Counted from the stretch's first letter, positions 1 to 12,329 are shown. The stretch is 64,000 bases of DNA from Papilionanthe hookeriana x Papilionanthe teres (GCA_022702705.1 CM040423.1:41632070-41696069); one strand, 5' to 3'. The notes: generated from the sequence alone by a model not told the origin. Made by a program: numbers and translations.

Positions 1-140
1 TAGATACATACATACATAGATACATACATACATACATGTATGTATGCAAATGTATATGTATGCATCCATATGCATATACATAAGTATACACATGTATATG
101 CATTTATTTACAGAACTATATACAAATGTATATACAAATA
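1..140. repeat. TACA/TATG microsatellite tract
   Basis: The window opens in an imperfect tetranucleotide tract (tacatacatagatacata, then tatgcatatgtata variants) running to about position 140. The short open frames here are only translations of the repeat. A similar tract lies at 4823-4985, on the far side of the LTR element that begins at 1886, so that element appears to have inserted into or beside a microsatellite-rich region. Confidence 0.85.
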
Positions 141-155
141 TATACCAATATATAT

Positions 156-430
156 ACAGAGACCTACCTATTGAGAGAGAAGGGGTTTCCCAAGTATTTG
201 AGGATTGTCAAGGTAATGGTGTACATCATGTTGATTATGCTCAATAAGGTACGGAGCAACCTACCATGCCGGTTGAAGAGGATTGGCAAGTCCAAAAAGC
301 TAAGAAAAAAAAAGGACAATTCAGAATTTCCCATGATGATTGATTGATGTTTACGAGCGATAGCTCCCATGTTAGTACCTTGCAGAACCCCCTTCCTAGA
401 AGCAGGGGGAGGGGTAGAGGTAAACCTACC
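156..430 (+). mobile_element. LINE ORF1 C-terminal fragment, plus strand
   Basis: The plus-strand frame reads DLPIEREGVSQVFED, later EEDWQVQKAKKKKGQF and a basic PRSRGRGRGKPT stretch, with stops between. The first motif resembles LPVEREGVQGV on the minus strand near 1050 and VESAGDSQVLE near 14870. Those two fragments are tied to a LINE ORF1 by a zinc knuckle, so this is probably the same family in the opposite orientation. It has no start, no zinc knuckle and several stops. Family placement is inference from the neighbouring fragments. Confidence 0.45.
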
Positions 431-704
431 CATGTTTGATGCTCTTGAGGTATTTTGTGTTCGTTACATCCACTCTCTCCACTCCTTACAATTATTTCAC
501 CTTATTGCCTCCGCACATCTACTGTCCGTTTTTCTTTTTTATTTTGGGGTATACGTTTAGCTATATTTTTTGTGTGTTATATACCATGTGAGGAGGAACT
601 CACACCCCCTTACTAAAACTTTTGCATCTTCCTTTCGAATTAATGAATTTGCCTTCGGGCCTTGTATATATGTATATACATTTATATATTACATATATAT
701 ACAT

Positions 705-705
<1 letters not shown>

Positions 706-748
<43 letters not shown>
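706..748. repeat. (GT)n(AT)n microsatellite
   Basis: About ten GT dinucleotides (706-726) run directly into about eleven AT dinucleotides (727-748). It sits between oppositely oriented LINE ORF1 fragments. Confidence 0.9.
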
Positions 749-779
749 TAATTATTTATTTATTTGAAGCCCTAGGGGC

Positions 780-1838
780 AATTCATTGAATTATAAACTG
801 GGTAGGTTGTGGAGAAGTGTGAGAAAGTATATGTTTAAGGGCTTGACCCATACCAGGATGAGCCAAAGTATCATCGATTAAATCTTCAAACTAGAAGGTA
901 CCCCCAATCTTTTTCTTCCTCCGAGAGATGTAAACTTGCCATGCCTTTTCTTCTTCAGTTTCACCCTCTTCTTCTTCTTCTTCTTCTCCTCCTGTTTCTA
1001 AGGACTAGGAAGCAGTATCAGCAACTTGTTGTGCATTAACACCCTGGACCCCTTCTCTCTCAACAGGCAGATCTACTACAATTAGAAAATCATCCACTAC
1101 ATCCACAACAATACCAACCTCGATAGCTAGAAGAAACTGAGTGTCAATCCTAATACTATCAGAACCAACATCACTATTTTGTGCATTATCTGCTATAGGC
1201 AAGATTGGAATCATAGGAGGTGGGGGAACAAACAAATATTTAACGGCCTCTACCTCTATGTTGAAGGCATCACAAACAGTTTCACCGATATGAACATTCT
1301 CCACTATTGGCAAATTATTAGCAACAACATCCCCCAAAGGAGGCAGGGGGGAAATCATAGAAGCAGGGTCAATGTCAGTATATCGGTGGTTCTTATCCAA
1401 AGCAGGAGAAACCTATGCTTTTGGCCTTAAATGAGGGTGCAGACGGTAGCACACAGAGTTGTTGTGACCAAACATCCCACAGTGCGAACAATAGGGAGGG
1501 TGCGAGCCCATTACTATTTTTTGCCAGTACCCTTGATGCGGAGGACCAATCCAAATAGCATCCGGATAAGATTTGGTGATATCTCGTTCCACAAGCATAC
1601 AGGCTTCAAAAGGTGTATCTACCTCAAGTGTAGGTGTATCCACCTTTAGTGGTTTCCCAATCGTCGAAGCCAGGCATATACGAAGTTTCATAATTAAACA
1701 AATGCGTCTTAAGACGAGGGAAAGTAACCACTAACCGGTATGATAGGAGACTCGGATTGCGAGTCGAGTCGGCTCGTCCACTTTAGTATCTTCATAAAAC
1801 GGCTTTCAATTTTTAGAATTTTTTGTGCAAAAATTCTA

Positions 1839-1840
<2 letters not shown>
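780..1840 (-). mobile_element. LINE ORF1 fragment with zinc knuckle, minus strand
   Basis: On the minus strand, 1691-1413 encodes GKPLKVDTPTLEVDTPFEA, then DAIWIGPPHQGYWQK, and a CCHC-type knuckle YCSHCGMFGHNNSVC. That order (DUF4283-like segment, then zf-CCHC_4 knuckle) is typical of ORF1 from plant L1-type LINEs. Downstream, 1400-1005 is a low-complexity acidic/valine-rich linker ending in LPVEREGVQG, then SRRKKKIGGTF near 930-900. Upstream towards 1840 the frame shows FAQKILKIESRFMKILK with stops. There is no reverse transcriptase, so it is a dead ORF1 piece ending against an (AT)20 tract. It matches the fragment at 14570-16010. Confidence 0.7.

Positions 1841-1880
<40 letters not shown>
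1841..1880. repeat. (AT)20 microsatellite
   Basis: A pure AT run of about 40 nt ends one base before the GTTCT target duplication of the LTR element that starts at 1886. Confidence 0.9.
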
Positions 1881-1883
<3 letters not shown>

Positions 1884-1885
1884 CT

Positions 1886-2266
1886 TGTTAGGTATGACTC
1901 ATATACCGGGTGATGTATTTCTCCTAAGGGCTAGATATTCGCCAAGGTGGAGATTTGTTAGGTATGGCTCATATATCGGACATTTGGAGTCTCTTGGAAT
2001 AAAGAGGTGTGTCTCCTGGTGAAAAGGAGTATCTCTTGGAATTTAATGGGTTGAGGGAAACGAGGGTGTTTTAGTAATTTATCTGTGTGGTTTTTATCTA
2101 TAAATAGATGTGTAACCCTATGGGTATGTGAACCGAACTTGTAACTCCTCTGACATAGTGAATTCACCGCTCTGCTCCCGAGGATGTAGGTATCTTTGTC
2201 GAACCTCGTTAAATCTCTGTGTTCTTCTTCTGGATTTGCGTTTTGTTCGCCCTAAATTGCACAACA
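1886..2266 (+). repeat. 5' LTR of the non-autonomous element
   Basis: It starts TGTTAGGTATGACTC and ends CACAACA. The first 71 bp end in the polypurine-like AAGGTGGAGATT, after which TGTTAGGTATGGCTC starts again at 1957. The LTR therefore contains a second LTR tip preceded by its own polypurine tract. A TATA-like TATAAATAGATG near 2099 is a plausible promoter element. Confidence 0.88.
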
Positions 2267-2268
2267 AT

Positions 2269-2281
2269 TGGTATCAGAGCC
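2269..2281 (+). other. Primer-binding site (initiator tRNA-Met type)
   Basis: TGGTATCAGAGCC lies two bases after the LTR end. It is the standard plant primer-binding sequence complementary to the 3' end of initiator methionine tRNA. Confidence 0.88.
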
Positions 2282-2779
2282 TGGTTCTAGGGCGGAGGAG
2301 ATCAACTCAGGAAATAAGACGATTTTGAGATTTTGTTTGCGGCAGAGGAGGAAATTCGGTTCCGGATCCGGACAGGAGCAGGTTCGGTAGTTCGCGGGTG
2401 TGTCGTGCAGAAGAGTTCGGTTCCAGGCGCTTGTGGAGGTCGCACGTGTGAAGGTTCGGAGCAGCAATTCCGGAGAGAAGAAGGGCTTCGGAGGCTTTGG
2501 CAGTTCGCGCAGGCACGACGGCTCTGCGACGGATCGCGAATAGGTGCGAAACTTGTGTGGAACAGCAGAGGCACAGTTTCCCGAATGAACCATCATAGTT
2601 ATTTCTGGCACAGGCGAGCTGTGCGGACTCGCCGGTGGATTTGCATGCAGGTGGCCCTTGGCTTCGGCGCAGAGGATCAACAGAGAAGAAATGAATCTAG
2701 AAGGAATATTCCATTGGGTTTTCTGCTGGATGCACGAAGGAGGAAGGCAAGAAAAGGAAATTCTTGAAAGACCTTAATG

Positions 2780-3140
2780 TGGAAATTAATTAATTTCTGG
2801 TGGGATTGGCAATTTTTATTCTGATAGAAGAAAAATGCCTTTATCGGAAAGTTAATTAAGGTAAATTCTTAATTAAGGGAAACTTAATTAAGTTAAGATT
2901 GCTGGAGAAGAAATTTTGGGAAACTTAATTAAGACAAATACTTAATTAAGAGCCTAATTAAGAGAATCTAATTCTGAAAGCACAATCAAGCGAAATATTT
3001 AATTGGAAATATTTCAAACATTTCTGCTGGGAAAGGAAAATTTTGGTCTGTTTGCTGAGAAAGAAATTTTCTGGTCCGCGGGAAAGGAACATAATTTTTC
3101 TGGAAATCTTAATTAAAGGAAATTCTTAATTAAGGGAATA
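2780..3140. repeat. Cluster of eight TTAATTAA palindromes
   Basis: Eight exact TTAATTAA octamers, mostly in the context CTTAATTAAG, occur in about 360 bp inside the LTR element, separated by short related AAATTTTCTGG-like stretches. It looks like an internally amplified, degenerate repeat. No coding frame crosses it. Confidence 0.75.
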
Positions 3141-3483
3141 TTCTCTGGAAAAGAAATTTTTGAAAAGATTTTGAAAAAAAAAATTTTGTTTTGCCTCAGT
3201 AAATTTGAAAATTCAACTGAGGAATTCAGCAGGCGCGGAGAAGTTTGCCGAGGAGTTCGGCAAGGGAAGCATTTGCGAATCGCAATTGGCTCGCAGGAAC
3301 AGATCGGAGGAACAGTTCGGCATTTCGATTGAGAGTGGCGAGCAGGAACAGTTCGGCGAATACAGCAGGCTTCCACAGATTTCGCGCGAGCAGAGAAGGC
3401 GGAGCAGGCGCGATAGTTCGCTGTTTGATGAGGTACAATTTCGCGGTCTGGCGAGAAACAGTTTCACGGTTTGGCGAGGTATA

Positions 3484-3800
3484 GTTTGTCGCATGAGGAT
3501 TAGCGACAGGTGGAGCCAGTGAAATTCGTCAGTTTGTTGCATGAGGATTTGTAGAGGCAGCAAAATTCGTCAGTTTGTCGCATGCGGATTTGCGACAAGT
3601 GGAGCCAACGAAATTTGTCAGTTTGTCGCATGAGAATTTGTGACATGTGGAGCCAGCGAAATTCGTCAGTTTGTCGCATGAGGATTTGCGACAAGCAGAG
3701 TCAGCGAAATTAGTCAGTTTATCGCATGAGGATTTGCGACAGGTGGAGCCAACAAATTCGTACAATTTGTCGCATAAGGATTTTTGCAACAGGTGGAGTT
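3484..3800 (+). repeat. 48-bp tandem array, each unit with a hairpin
   Basis: Seven imperfect units begin near 3484, 3532, 3573, 3621, 3669, 3717 and 3765. A typical unit carries TGTCGCA, an 8-base spacer and the reverse complement TGCGACA, then GTGGAGCCAGCGAAATTCGT. Each full unit could form a 7-bp stem-loop in the element's RNA. An isolated copy lies at about 4157-4203. Since 48 is divisible by three, the frames stay open and give 16-residue repeats on the minus strand, which is why long open frames appear here; nothing else suggests they are translated. Confidence 0.85.
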
Positions 3801-4435
3801 TGGTTCCGGTGAATAGGAACCATGTTTTGCGAGCAGTGCAGTTCGGATGGGAGCAGTTCGGACGGGAAGCAGTTCAACGACAGAGCGGTTCCAAAGGCGT
3901 GACAGTTCGTGCGGAACAGGTGGAGCGGCGGCGGTTCCTGCAGTTCTTTGAGTCATGACAGTTCGTAGGGGCGTGCTTCTGGTTCGCAGGGGGTGTCGCG
4001 ACGATTCGCGATTGCTTGCGGGAAGACGTTCGGCGAGGTGGAGTTCGTGACCAGGAAATGAGGCTGTCGTGTGGTTTGTCAGTTTCACAGAGGAGAGAAG
4101 TTCGCGTGATGTTATCGCGAACAGGAGCCTCGTTTTGCCAACAGAGGAGTTCGACCAGCGAAATTCGTCAGTTCGTTGCATGAGGATTTGCGACAGGCGG
4201 AGTTCGACAGGATGCAGGAAGCGAGCAGCCGTGAGTATTCGCGAACAGGGGTTTCGCAGAGGTATTGTGCGAATAGGCGCGAAGGGAGTCGGAGCTTGCT
4301 AGACAGCAGTCGACCGAGGTGCTGGTGCGAACAAGATAAGTGATGTAATTGGCATGGTTGACCAACCCACTATGGTGTAAGAAACTCCATGAAGTATTTC
4401 TCCTAAGGGGCTAGATATTCGCCAAGGTGGAGATT

Positions 4436-4817
4436 TGTTAGGTATGACTCATATACCGGGTGATGCATTTCTCCTAAGGGCTAGATATTCGCCAAGGTGG
4501 AGATTTGTTAGGTATGAGCTCATATACCGGACGTTTGGAGTCTCTTGGAATAAAGAGGTGTGTCTCCGGTGAAAAGGAGTATCTCTTGGAATTTAGTGGG
4601 TTGAGGGAAACGAGGGTGTTTTAGTAATTTATCTGTGTGGGTTTTATCTATAAATATACGTGTAACCCTATGGGTATGTGAGCCGAACTTATAACTCTCT
4701 GCGAAATAGTGAATTCGCCGCTCTGCTCCCGAGGATGCAGGCATCTTTGTCGAACCTCGTTAAATCTCTGTGTTATTCTTCTGGATTTGTGTTTTGTTCG
4801 CCCTAAATTGCACAACA
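4436..4817 (+). repeat. 3' LTR of the non-autonomous element
   Basis: It starts TGTTAGGTATGACTC and ends CACAACA, directly followed by the GTTCT target duplication. Like the 5' copy it repeats the polypurine tract and LTR tip internally, with the inner start at 4507. Both LTRs share this arrangement, so the duplication was present in the parent copy before insertion. Confidence 0.88.
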
Positions 4818-4822
4818 GTTCT

Positions 4823-4985
4823 ACATACATACACATATTTATGTATGTATACACATATATGTACATACCTACAGACACATAAAGATATGTATACATATAT
4901 ATTCATATATACACAGATATATCTAGACACATGTACATGTGTGCGTGCGCATGTATGCGTGCGTCTATATATATATATATATATG
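4823..4985. repeat. TACA/AT microsatellite tract
   Basis: This is an imperfect acatacatacacatat-type repeat ending in a pure (AT) run at about 4966-4984. Together with the (AT)20 at 1841-1880 it may represent the microsatellite into which the LTR element inserted. Confidence 0.75.
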
Positions 4986-7900
4986 ATTTATCATAAAATT
5001 ATAATATTTTAATATCGTAAAAATTCAATTTATTAAAATATTATTCTTTTATCGGGTGGAAGCGATGTCAGTCATGATGCCCTCCAAGATCGAATCATCT
5101 GCTTACTGCATGTGACTCCTGTATAGACACAGTTAACACCTTAATTTGCCCCTTGAAGAACCGATCGATATAATTTTGCGCAGCAATTTTATCTAAAAAT
5201 TTAAGTGCGATTTTTTCCCTTCAACTGTAGCAGCGTCAGAGAACTATTGTACAACCTAAATGCAGACAAATAGCATTCTTTTTGCCCTTGATTCCAATAC
5301 TAGTCCTCACAAACGCTTATCTATTGCTATAGATTAAACTAGTACGGCTTGCTCCTTCTATTATATAAAATAATCAATAGGCCAATTAATTATATATTAC
5401 CAGTGAAAGCTCAAGCACGCATGCTCTCTCTCCACATGCATGAACAGTGAAAAAGAAAACTGTATGGTGCCGATAAATGTTCTTTCAACTTAAACATAAG
5501 CTTACAAACATTTAGGAGAATGGATAGATTTTATAAACAAACTATATATATATATATATATATAGTTGAAAACAAATCTGTCATTTGAATTGTGTCAAAT
5601 GAATAGAGCGTAAGAACCCAATAGATGGAAAGAGAGAGAGAGACAAGGAGGATGAGAAGAGGAGAGGAACATTTGCCCCCTTGTGGCGAATCGGGGTATT
5701 TGGGATTGTGGATCGATTTTATTCCATTAAAAATTGAGGTTACAAGTGGGGGTAGCCAAAATTTACATGGAATGGTCCTCCTATGTATAGATTATAGAAG
5801 GGCTTAAAAGTAAGTTACAATATTACCCTTACTTTAAAAAGGTACTGCAGGATATTTTAGCCTTTTGTGTTGTTGAGTTCTGTTGGGTACCTTATCGACT
5901 GAAGGATCAGTCATTTTGGGTTTTTCTATTAGGGGGAGTCATAGAGTTCTGGTGGTCAGTCGAAGGAAAAAGTCCTCTATCGGAGAAAAAAATCATCCGT
6001 CACAGGAAAAATCCTCCATCGGGGGGAAAGTCCTACGTTGGGGGAATTCGGAAGAAAAGTCTGCTGAGGGTACCCACCCAATTTGATGGGTGCAAACAAC
6101 AGATTGCCTCGAGATCCGTGCAGATCATTTTTGAGTATACATATTAAGTTCCACAACTTTCTTGCTTCTTGATAGTGACAACTACGATAAAGATAAAAAT
6201 ATTTATAAATAAAAAATTTCTTGAACGCGCAATATACTAAATTACACTCCCTGCTATGGACTTTTCGCGCTCGGATCTGATTTCTTTTTCATAATCTGCT
6301 AGATCTGTCGTTCTGAATTTTTTCTATGAAGAGAGTCATTAGCTTCCAATGGTCGGTCGGAGGATAAGATTGGTCCTCAGAGGAAAAATCGACCATTGGA
6401 GGAAAGGTCCGTCGTCGAAGAAAAAATCGGTCGTCGGAGTTCTTTATTTGTTTGCCTGTCCTAGAAAGAGTTTTAAAATTTCTCGCTCTGGAGGGGAGTC
6501 ATTGAGTTATTCGCCCCAGAGTAGAGTCCTATAGTTGCAAGGGGGTGTTAGGTAGATTACTTTAAATAGGATTCATACTTGAATATTTTAACGCAAAACC
6601 ACGAAACACAAAAATTTAGAGAAATCGTATCTATCACTCCGCTAAATCTAATTTTCTCTCTATTCCATCACTTTATGACGTTAAATTGGATTTAGTAAAT
6701 CCAATCATTTTGTGGATTTAACACGTGTATTTATGCCATCGGCAAACAGATTTAAAGTGTATTTAATTTTAAACTCAACCAAATATTATACTGGATTTAT
6801 AGCATTTGGTTTGGACAGACTCGAATTTATCATATTTACTAAATTCTATGTTTTATGTAAATCATTTGGGCGGACAAACGCCCTTTAAACCTAGACGACA
6901 AAAATCATTCATAAAAAATGAAAGGTTTTGAAAAAAAAATGTTGAGGAGTGCCGAGAAACGTTGGTTATAGAATGAGAGGTCGGAGTTGCAAGAGTCGTC
7001 GGAGTCACAAGAGTCGTTGGTGGTAAAAAGCGCCGCAGAGTCTCCGGAAGATCGACAAAAGGTAGTCGGAAAGTCGCATGATCCTTAGTTTGCACACGCC
7101 AATGACACAGTGCAGAGAATGAGAAAGCCGCAGGCATGGGATTCAGTTATTAAGCAGCTTGAGTCTGATAACCATCTAACATTGCCGATACTAAAATTAT
7201 AGCACCAGAAGTACCTTCCAATACTCTAACACTAGTAAGTGAAAAGTGAAACACTGCAGATTTTCGTCGCTGGTCTAATGCAAATTATTTGTTAGATATT
7301 TCTGACACAACTTTAGAGTATAATGATATTCTGTTTCGACATAATTCAGATAAAAAAATTTCGTCTGAAAATTTCAGGCACTAGTTCAAACGCTATTTAT
7401 TTGTATTCCTGTAGTGTTTAGATGGTGGTTCAATTAATCTCACCAAATCACTTCGGGGCTAGTCAATTAACAAGCAAGGATCACAATATAAAAGTCATTT
7501 AGAGCATGTTTGACCATCCAAAGCAGTTTGATAGAGAATAGTTCTCTTGAAGACAAACTAATGACAAGGCTACTCGCCTAAGCAAGATTACTTGCCTAGG
7601 TACTAGTCCTCAAGGCTGGCTAGGAAAAATCATTTTAGTTGTACGTTCAACACACATACTCATAAGAACAAATTGATTGAACTTGTTAAAATTGGCCATC
7701 AAACTCATATGAACATGTTCCTTATTTTGAAAACAATATAGATTTAATATAATCAAATGGCTACAATATGACAAGATTAGTTTTGTAGTCAGCATTTATT
7801 AAGCCCTGTTATGTAGTATCAAATTGTAGTTTACTTTGTAGTGATGTGCCTCAGTGCTCTTCTATGAATAAAGAGTTAGAAAATGAGACTAGCACATTCT

Positions 7901-10900
7901 GTCATTGATAACTTTTTTTTTATTACTCTAGCTTGTATTTCTCTTCTTTCTCTTATTAGTAGAAATTAACATCTTGCAGACAAATAAATTTAAATCCAAT
8001 AGCACCTCTAATATATGCATGTACATGATCCTTTTATTTTTGCATTGGTGTCGCTATGTCGAAATCTAGTCACAACCAAATCATCCTTTGAAAGACGGCG
8101 ACCTCTCTCCCTTCTTCTTCCCAGTCTTCTCTCCTGACATTTAACTACCATTAGTTGACACTCTTCCTTCACTTCTCAAAAATAATTCATCCTCTATGAG
8201 TTGTTTCCACTTTCTTCCATTAACATCACTATTGAAGATAGATCTAATGATACTTCAAGCATTAGCTCTCCTAGTTCAGTCCATTCACCTAATCTTCTAA
8301 AGCTTTAATTCTTCAGGCTAGCAAATCCTAGCTCTTTTTTCAGGGGTTTAGATGACCATATATAGATCATCTACTTCCATAAATATGCAGTTGATATGTT
8401 GTAGTATTAAAATTGGTCAGGATTAGAAAGTTTATGTCTTGTAGTCTAATATCTCTTCTACCTTTTAAGATTTATTTATAATTTATGCAATCTACTAGAA
8501 TATCCTTAGTAGCTTTGATAAACACAAGATATATTCTCCAAAAAATTTTAAAGTAGATGACAACACAATTTTTTTCATAAAACATATATGTTGATTGATA
8601 GTTCTTTTATGAGGATCTCAAAAGAAACACTTAGTTTTGAATTCACAAATATATTTAAAAGCTCATCCATTTAATAAATTCATAATGTTTTCATTAGGAT
8701 CATTATTTGGTAATCCTTCAGCATTGATTACCCCATTACCAATGCCTTAAGATCATTGATAGCCATAGTTTTTGTAGATATTAATCTGATAACTACCATC
8801 TTTGATATGATTTCAATGGATCCTCAAGAGAAGGGCTATTAAAAAAAAAAAATTCTTTTTGAAATAAGGCTGGATTTCTATTCTCATATCATCATCATCA
8901 TCATCTGTTCATCCATGTTCTTTGAACTTATACAAATTATGCCAAAGAAAACGTCCTCACTAACAAGTTAAACCATTTTTCGTGGAGTTTCCTTACCACT
9001 TTATTTGGATGTTACTTAACACAGTTGTCCTTATTCCCTCCTTCATGATGACTAACAATTCACGCTAACATCCATGAAAAAAGAAATTATAACTTGAATT
9101 GATTTAGATGGACTCATTCATAGTTCCAACAATATGATCAATTTTAAAATTTGAGCCAACCCGATGTTGTAGATTCTTTCGCGGCATTTATCTCTAACTC
9201 TCATGATGTTGCAGTTAATAAAACTCTTCAAGTTATTCTTCTGATTTATCATCTGATCATTGAATTCAAGAATCACAACATGAAGAGGTGTATATTATAT
9301 ATATAAACTTCTATTCCTAGTAAACAATCATAAAATAATGAGTGTGATCACCCTGGTACTCAAATAGTTTCATAATTTTATCTCCAATAATATTAGATTG
9401 AAAGATGGCATCCTCTTGGATCTAGAGTATTATTTCAACAAAAATTCTAAAACTCAATCATACTACAGGTACAAGCAAGAAAAGAAAAGCAAGGCCTGTC
9501 TCCTTACTTTTATAGAACAGCAATTAGGTTTTAGAAGAGTAGATGGCATTCTGAAAGGGAAACTCGCTCCAAATAGCTTTCCCTTTGGCAGTAGAAAATA
9601 TTTCATCCATACACTCTTTGTCTGGACGCTTAACTACCGACCGTCACGTCATCACACACCTCATTGGCTGGCAAAGTGACAGCCTGTGATTGACTTCCTG
9701 ACGCAATATTTTCTCCTTCGACAAGGCAAATCTTTTATTTTCTATTCTCTGATTTTTTTTTTCTTTTTCCTTATATTTTGTACTTATTTTAATCCACATA
9801 CAAGATGCTTGTAGGTGTTTTTAATCAGGTGCCCAACTTATGTAAATTTTATTTTAATTAAAAAATATATATATCATTTGACTCAAAAAAAAAAAAAACA
9901 TACACACACATGCAGATGAGAGCATTATGTAGAAAATGTCCAAACTTCTGTAAATGTACAGAATAAAAAAGCAAGCATTATGCTCCCATCAAAGAATGGA
10001 GCGCAAGCAATTCGAATTATATTGTTGCATATACACCCTTCTTGACTACATCCATAAAATTCTTTCTGCAATTCTTAGCAAAAATAGCACTCTTCCCAAG
10101 GAAAAAAAAGAGGCAAGGACTTGTATCTATCTCCTTCACTACATTGCAAGACAAACATTTGTCTTCTCTCTCACGCTTATTCAAACAATAAAGAGGATAG
10201 GTTGTCTTGATTCCTCCTCATGTGATTAAATGATTATTTTTTCTGTGCTTAGTACTGTATACTTGTGTTTATATATTTTCTGAATTGGAGTTAATAAAAT
10301 CAAATTACAGCACAACATAAAGTGAACCCTACTATTACTACTGTTATTGCATGCATGCTGCCATCTACATGCACTGAAGAACCCTATCCTAAAACTACGT
10401 TATAAGTATTTTATATTTGTAGAAATTATATCAAATAAATGCTAAATCCTAAAACTGCTTCAGTTGTGCAGTTTCTGTCTCGGCTCTTTAATTAGAATAT
10501 ATAGAAGGAGAGAGAGAGAGAGAAGGTGAGCCAAAGGCATGTGAGCTGCTGCTGGAGGGGAAGAAGATGGACCATATGGTCAGAATGCAAAGAAGGCTGG
10601 GCCAATCCGCTGGCAGTACTATTGATAGTTTGTGGACCTGAGACCTTTTATGTGTTCATGGAACAATCTCATTCAATAATAATATTTTATACATGAAATA
10701 AGTATCATACCGTATCAAATTTTATATGAACATATTAACCCAATAATCATAATCAAACCCAAAATGCTGCATCAAAATAGTGATAATAACTGGTTGTCTT
10801 TAATTCCACGTTAAGCATTTCAAGCAAAAACTGCCCATCATTAAGAATTTCGTTTGTTAATTTGGTCCACTTTCATTTTTGATCAACTGAAATAAAGGGA

Positions 10901-12300
10901 ACATTTAAACACATACCACCCATTTCTATGTATTTACATATCTAACCCTAAATTTTACAATTATACTTATATATATAGCACTCAAATATTTCATGTCACA
11001 TCAAAAATATCAAATCAACTGTTTCTTTGGTTCAAAGAAACTGATAAAAAAAAGGGTGAAATCTGAAGGGAAAGAATGAGAAAGAAATTAAGTGAGAAAT
11101 CCCAAATCAATGGTTGGTGACCTACAAATAAGTGACTTTCAATTCATGTTAAATTTAAATAATTAGGGTAATGCTAATGATGCTGATAATGAAGTTGATT
11201 AATGGTTGACCTGATTGCTCAAGTTAAAATATCTTATCAAAAGTCATGCATTACATAAGCAGGTTTTTATTTTTATTGTTTTATTTTTCTTATTTAATAC
11301 CGGGCTCCTCCTCTAACATACACTATACAAGCAGGTTTTGAATTCAAAGTCGCTTGTTTGCAACAAAAACTCTCAATTAATAAATTAAGATGCCTAGCAT
11401 AAGATTTTCATTTTATGCAGTTATAATTAATTATAATATTTTGAAGTCAAGTGGGACATTGCTTATGTAGATATGCTTGAAATTAGTTTTTAATGGGCCC
11501 TGCATGAATCCATTTAAACTTTGACATGAATTCACCGTAAGTTAGAACTCTTGAAATTTTGAAGAAAGATAGCCTCTTCTTCCATATGTGGTATTGATTT
11601 GAAGAAATATAATTTAGCAATTATAAGCTTCTAGTTAAAATGTGAATAAATATTATGTATGGATAACGGGACGTGCGGACGACCGTGTGAACCACATCAT
11701 ATAATATATACAACGACGCAGTGTTATTAACATTATCGTCCACACGTCCAGAAGACAAATACAATATGTTCTCATAGAATGTGGATGATTGTTATTCTCT
11801 TTTTAACAAGCTCCCCAATTTAAATTTCATTAGAGAGAGAATCGGTTAATAAAGTGCCATCTCATAATTAATAATCTTCAAAACACACGAATAATTACAT
11901 TTGCAGAGTTATTATCTGATTAAATACATAATATAATTTTATAAAATATCATTATTAAGCAAATGAATGAAATGAGAACTCATCCAAATTTCATAATCGA
12001 TTTTTTTTCTTTTCTGCATCCATCTAAAGTTTATTCCAATAAAAAAACAAATCCTTAATTGTTGATTTTTGTCACATTTATAGTTCAACATGATGAAAAT
12101 TTTGTATGATTGATTAATAAAAATAATGATAACGAAATAAGAAGGGATAGAATATGGAAATATGGTGATTTTTTTATTAAGAATTGCATCCGAAGGTCGG
12201 ATGTGCAGTCTCTAATAATACAACGTCATTGTAAAGTAGTAGGACTCAATTTTGCAAATAAAAAGAAAACGTGAAAAAAAACTATTTTTTCGCAAAACCC
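4986..12300. other. Gene-poor AT-rich stretch
   Basis: I found no supportable gene here. Short (AT)n and (GA)n runs occur near 5545-5564 and 5632-5642. Between 5930 and 6450 there are imperfect short repeats built on GGAAAAATC and GGTCGGTCGG, which look like part of an old LTR. Open frames, such as those near 6862-7137 (minus), 9398-9679 (plus) and 9954-10229 (plus), have no recognisable domain, codon pattern or splice context. Confidence 0.5.
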
Positions 12301-12329
12301 GTCCCGAAGACTACCTTTTACATTAAACA

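Larger units (their letters stand above)
1886..4817 (+). mobile_element. Complete non-autonomous LTR retrotransposon, non-coding
   Basis: Two LTRs (1886-2266 and 4436-4817) bound a 2.17-kb interior. The element is flanked by identical 5-bp target duplications, GTTCT at 1881-1885 and 4818-4822, so it moved as one unit. A primer-binding site TGGTATCAGAGCC follows the 5' LTR, and a purine-rich stretch AAGGTGGAGATT precedes the 3' LTR. The interior shows no gag, protease, integrase or reverse transcriptase in any frame. It holds a GC-rich 5' part, a run of TTAATTAA octamers and an array of 48-bp hairpin units. By architecture it is LARD/TRIM-like and would need enzymes from another element. The LTR copies are very similar, so it is younger than the copia copies elsewhere in the window. 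Confidence 0.88.

Noticed and set aside
2333..2767. 144-codon open frame just after the primer-binding site of the non-autonomous LTR element
   Set aside because: Arginine/glycine-rich translation of GC-rich leader, no domain or zinc knuckle, and comparable frames exist on the other strand.
3529..3789. Minus-strand open frame with 16-residue cysteine-containing repeats
   Set aside because: It is a by-product of the 48-bp tandem array, whose length keeps all frames open; no start, promoter or homology supports translation.
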